Below, in pieces: positions 60,604-64,000 of a DNA stretch of 64,000 bases; the stretch's first letter is position 1; each line of letters starts with the position of its first letter. Source of the stretch: Tetranychus cinnabarinus (taxonomy: Eukaryota; Arthropoda; Arachnida; Trombidiformes; Tetranychidae); NCBI GenBank assembly GCA_022266195.1, contig WHVY01000001.1:16492001-16556000 (forward strand). The letters are read 5' to 3'. A program made the translations under genes and the position numbers. The notes beneath the pieces were generated by a model. It searched no databases. It saw only the letters and a program-made list of their open reading frames with translations, and had not been told where the DNA came from.

Positions 60604-63600
60604 ATTAACACCAGTAAACACAAGACTTACCCTTAAAAATAATGTAACCAAATGAAGTTGAGGTTGTAATCCAGTTAGAGGTTGAGAAGTATAAAAGTGA
60701 AAGAAACAAACACAAATTTTGACAAGTCCATTTGGTTCACAAAAGCATCAATAGCCACATTAACTAACACACTGACCATTAAACACTTTTGAACAAAAGA
60801 TGCATAAATAAATGTAAAAACCAGCAGAAGAGAGGGAAAAATTCAATCGGTCAGAAGGGAAGAGAAGAGTAAATATTGGAACTTTTTAAAGCAAAATGAC
60901 ATAACCTTTCCTCACGTTGTTTAGCTTTGAAAATGATAAAATAAAAAAGGAGGGAGAAAGAGTAAGAAGAGGCAAGAAAGAGATAGATGATGATAAATGA
61001 AGATAAATGATGATATGATGAACGATGACAAAGACGGCAAGAGTTGATATGTTGCAGCACATAAAAAAGCTTGTGACACAACAGTTCACATTACTGTGAT
61101 TCAGCAGCAAGAAAAGCGCTACTCGCTACTGTTGCTCTCCCTTATCTTACCTCCAAACTTTTCCACCTTTCCGTCTTTCTTATTTAGTCTTTCTATTTGC
61201 TTTTGTTTGTCTTTTATTGGGCATATTGCTCAGAATTGATTTTGTTGATCATCATTATCTTTTACCTGGTTATCAGGGTTGATCACATCAATTAAATTGC
61301 TCTGTCAACCATTTTTGATTCGGTTATGCCTTAACTTTCCTGCCTTGCCTTCCAAAACCATGCCTGTACTTACCCTTTTACCTGTTCTTACCATTATAAA
61401 GGAATCATCTTTGAATCAAATTTTCTTTTCATTTCAACAATTGATTCTTCATCATCTCCAACTTCATCTCCTATCAAATCATCATCATAAAGGTAATATA
61501 ATTTACATAATAACTTGGATTGAATCAATTGTCTGTTTGCTTTTTGCTTCTTCACCTTCATCTTTACTCATCACAAAAAACTCAAGCCTTAACATGCATG
61601 TGCTCTAATAACGAGTTATCAAATTCAAATCAATCAAATGACTAAACAACAACTGGCCAACAATTTGCAATTACCCAAAGTCAAGGTTAGTTAATAGATG
61701 AATATATCAAAGTTGATCAAAACCAAATAATAACCTAACAATGTCACTGAAAATAATCTCAGTCATCAACATTACCAGTAACCCAAATGAACCTATTGCC
61801 CTTAACATGAGCAACAACAGCCTTATATTTAACCATCTGACGGTTGTAAGCTTTAGGTTTTAGATAATTGTGATTATTTTGGATGACAATCAACTGTAAT
61901 CTGATTTACCAATGAGCTGATAAAATATGCTGATTAACTGTTGATTTATAGATCAAGAAAAGACACTGGAGGCAACCAATGATCCGTTGATTTGTACGTA
62001 CATTGAGTCAAGGTTAGACTTTATTTAAATTAAATTATTGGGCAAGGTTGAAATTAACAATCGACCATTAACTATGTTGACTTATCAATTGGATTTCAAG
62101 TTTAGAACAGGTTTAACAATTGTTTTGTCAATCATAACAATTTGCATGTAACCACTTACCCTGTTTACCTGTTAATTAAGACTCTGGTTAAACTAATTTT
62201 CACTGTTGTTCAACTGTCAATTGTAATTACACTTTCCGTTTGACAATTGACATGTGTTGACTAATTGTATTTCAATGCATTTTCACTTCATCACAACCAA
62301 ATTAGATTAACATTGAAAAATTAATAAGTAGACAATCGATAAGTAAAAATGGCAAACAACCTTTTTTCTGGTTCAATTTGGGTTATTTTGGGTTTTTTTG
62401 TCAGCGACTTCCCTTTTACTCATAAAATCAAACATAAACATGTAGTATTAATCAGATTGACCATTCTAGCTGTTCAACAATTAACAATACAATCGTGTCC
62501 ATCTATTTGATCAGCCCTGGTAATTGGATGGATTGACAGTTCTATAAAAAAATATCTACAATCAACAATGAAATGACAACAATTAATGAACTGCAAACAT
62601 CTAAACAAAGGTAAAGATACTCTAATTGGAAGCAACTTGGATAAGGTTAATATCCCAAGGAATCAAGAGATTTAATTGTGAAACAATTTAACGATTAGAG
62701 TTTATGTTTCCAATAATCAGTCAATTAAAGGTCAGTATCATTGACTTGGTCGACTATGAAATCATTTAATAGATTTACGGTTGAAAGGATGATTGTTCAA
62801 CAATTAACAAAGGCTTCAATTATTTCATTCGGAGAGTTCATTTGGATTGTATTTTCACTAGTTGGAAACAATCAACGGAATTATTTAGCAATTAAAATTA
62901 TTAACTATGAAGGAAGAGCAATCAACATGAAAATCAAATGCAACTTGAAGCATTGATAAACATTGATATTAAACATTAAAAATCAAAAAAGCGTCCATTA
63001 GTCAATTATTGAGAGCATTTGTGGTTGATTTACAATCAACTGTAGTCTTGATTGTCTTAATTAGCTCAATTTGTTTTACTTTTACATGTAAAGCACTTTG
63101 TTAATCACAAATTGTCGTTATGAACAAAATAATTGATCATAATCTACTTTTACAATTTCGAGTGTTCGCTTTCACTTGAAATCATTTGAAATAAAACAAT
63201 TTACATTAAACATGATTTGCTTGATTACTGATTGTAGATTTGGAAATTTTTGTTTTTCAAAATTTGAACAATAATTATACATTCGTTAGATTGATTAATC
63301 AGCTAATTACGGGTTCTTAAAAGGGTAATTTGGATCCGTCTAAACAAAACCAACACAGCTTCAGATTGAAGAGGTAAAAGTGAAGTTTGCTGTAAATCCA
63401 ATTATACTTTAGATAGCTGACTCCTCTCTAGTCGTGTAAATTAAATAATGATAATTGTAATTGTAATTGACTTATAATTTGAATTGAGTGAAAAAACAAA
63501 ACAAATTAGTATGCTTTTTGTTTGATTTTGAAGCGAAAAACGAAAGACGTCAAGTTGAATCTTGCTCTGGTATGATGTCTATATTATCCAGCTATAACGG

Positions 63601-64000
63601 CGTTCCAATTGAATTAAAACAATAATATTACGACCTTGAAGGTTAATGATGATGATGCTGATGATTGTATAAAAATTGTCAAAAATCAATTTATGATAAT
63701 ACAATAATGCTTATTTACCAATAATAGGAAAAAATATATAAACTTTGATGACATTGATGCACGGTTAGATGAGTAAAGAGTTGCCTTTTTCTTGGTATCC
63801 ACTGAGAAAGCTTTTCAGGTTAATTTCGCTTTTTTGTGTCGAGTGTTATTATTGTCTTTAACCAATTGTTTGCTCATGTTTCAGATGTTGGAATCACTAT
63901 TTCCTGACGATCAATTCCAATGGAACTCCATAACGCAATTATCATTTTAAAGCCAAAATCCAAAAGGTGAAATGGTCATCAAAACCAGGATTGCTAGCAT
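60604..64000. other. Right-hand gene-free end
   Basis: No supported gene. A pyrimidine-rich patch (61130-61500) with a TATAAAGG at about 61397 and a possible donor after CATAAAG near 61491 could be an untranslated exon. Open frames at 60851-61110 and 61279-61608 are low-complexity. Confidence 0.4.

Noticed and set aside
61279..61608. 109-codon plus-strand frame
   Set aside because: Pyrimidine-rich low-complexity translation without an ATG in good context.
1..64000. CRISPR arrays, operons, prophage, bacterial insertion sequences
   Set aside because: The DNA is animal nuclear sequence with spliced genes; no regularly spaced repeats were seen.

Overview
The window is eukaryotic nuclear DNA: AT-rich, with GT-AG introns, intact multi-exon animal genes and long non-coding stretches. 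An innexin places it in a protostome. A CRTC with the arthropod-like SIK site, a UBXN6, an ATAD1/Msp1 and an mGluR-like class C GPCR fit an arthropod. The small AT-rich introns and compact left half would suit a chelicerate such as an acariform mite, but that last step is inference and not proven by the sequence.

Layout. The left 19 kb is gene-dense: a truncated minus-strand gene at the edge (1-540); a divergent Rho-family GTPase (1554-4686, +); ATAD1/Msp1 (5752-7236, -) head-to-head with CRTC (7872-11357, +); UBXN6 (14817-16149, +) tail-to-tail with an innexin (17699-18790, -). From 19 to 47 kb the only well-supported gene is a two-exon type I membrane protein with a Cys-rich ectodomain and a PPxY tail (28782-30065, -). 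The rest of that stretch is gene-poor, with only weak candidate exons, two TATA/initiator-like sites and simple repeats. From 47 to 57 kb lie an acidic protein of unknown function (47086-47679, -) and a five-exon orphan class C GPCR (48838-57190, -). From 57 to 64 kb no gene is supported.

Exon joins were derived by hand from splice sites and reading phase. All five multi-exon models (Rho, ATAD1, CRTC, UBXN6, GPCR) and the two-exon receptor close in frame. Three inverted-repeat elements resembling non-autonomous DNA transposons (MITEs) were found. One is inside the intron of the Cys-rich receptor (TA duplication), one is upstream of the acidic-protein gene (TAA duplication), and one in the right-hand gene-free part has two identical 92-bp arms (TA duplication).

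Functionally the genes are not an operon. CRTC (cAMP/calcium-responsive transcription), the Rho GTPase, the innexin (gap junction) and the class C GPCR are all signalling proteins. ATAD1 and UBXN6 are both AAA-ATPase protein-extraction factors (UBXN6 as a p97 cofactor). The most notable sequence features are an in-frame duplication of the CRTC regulatory region, a class C GPCR lacking the cysteine-rich domain, and the inverted-repeat elements near or inside genes.
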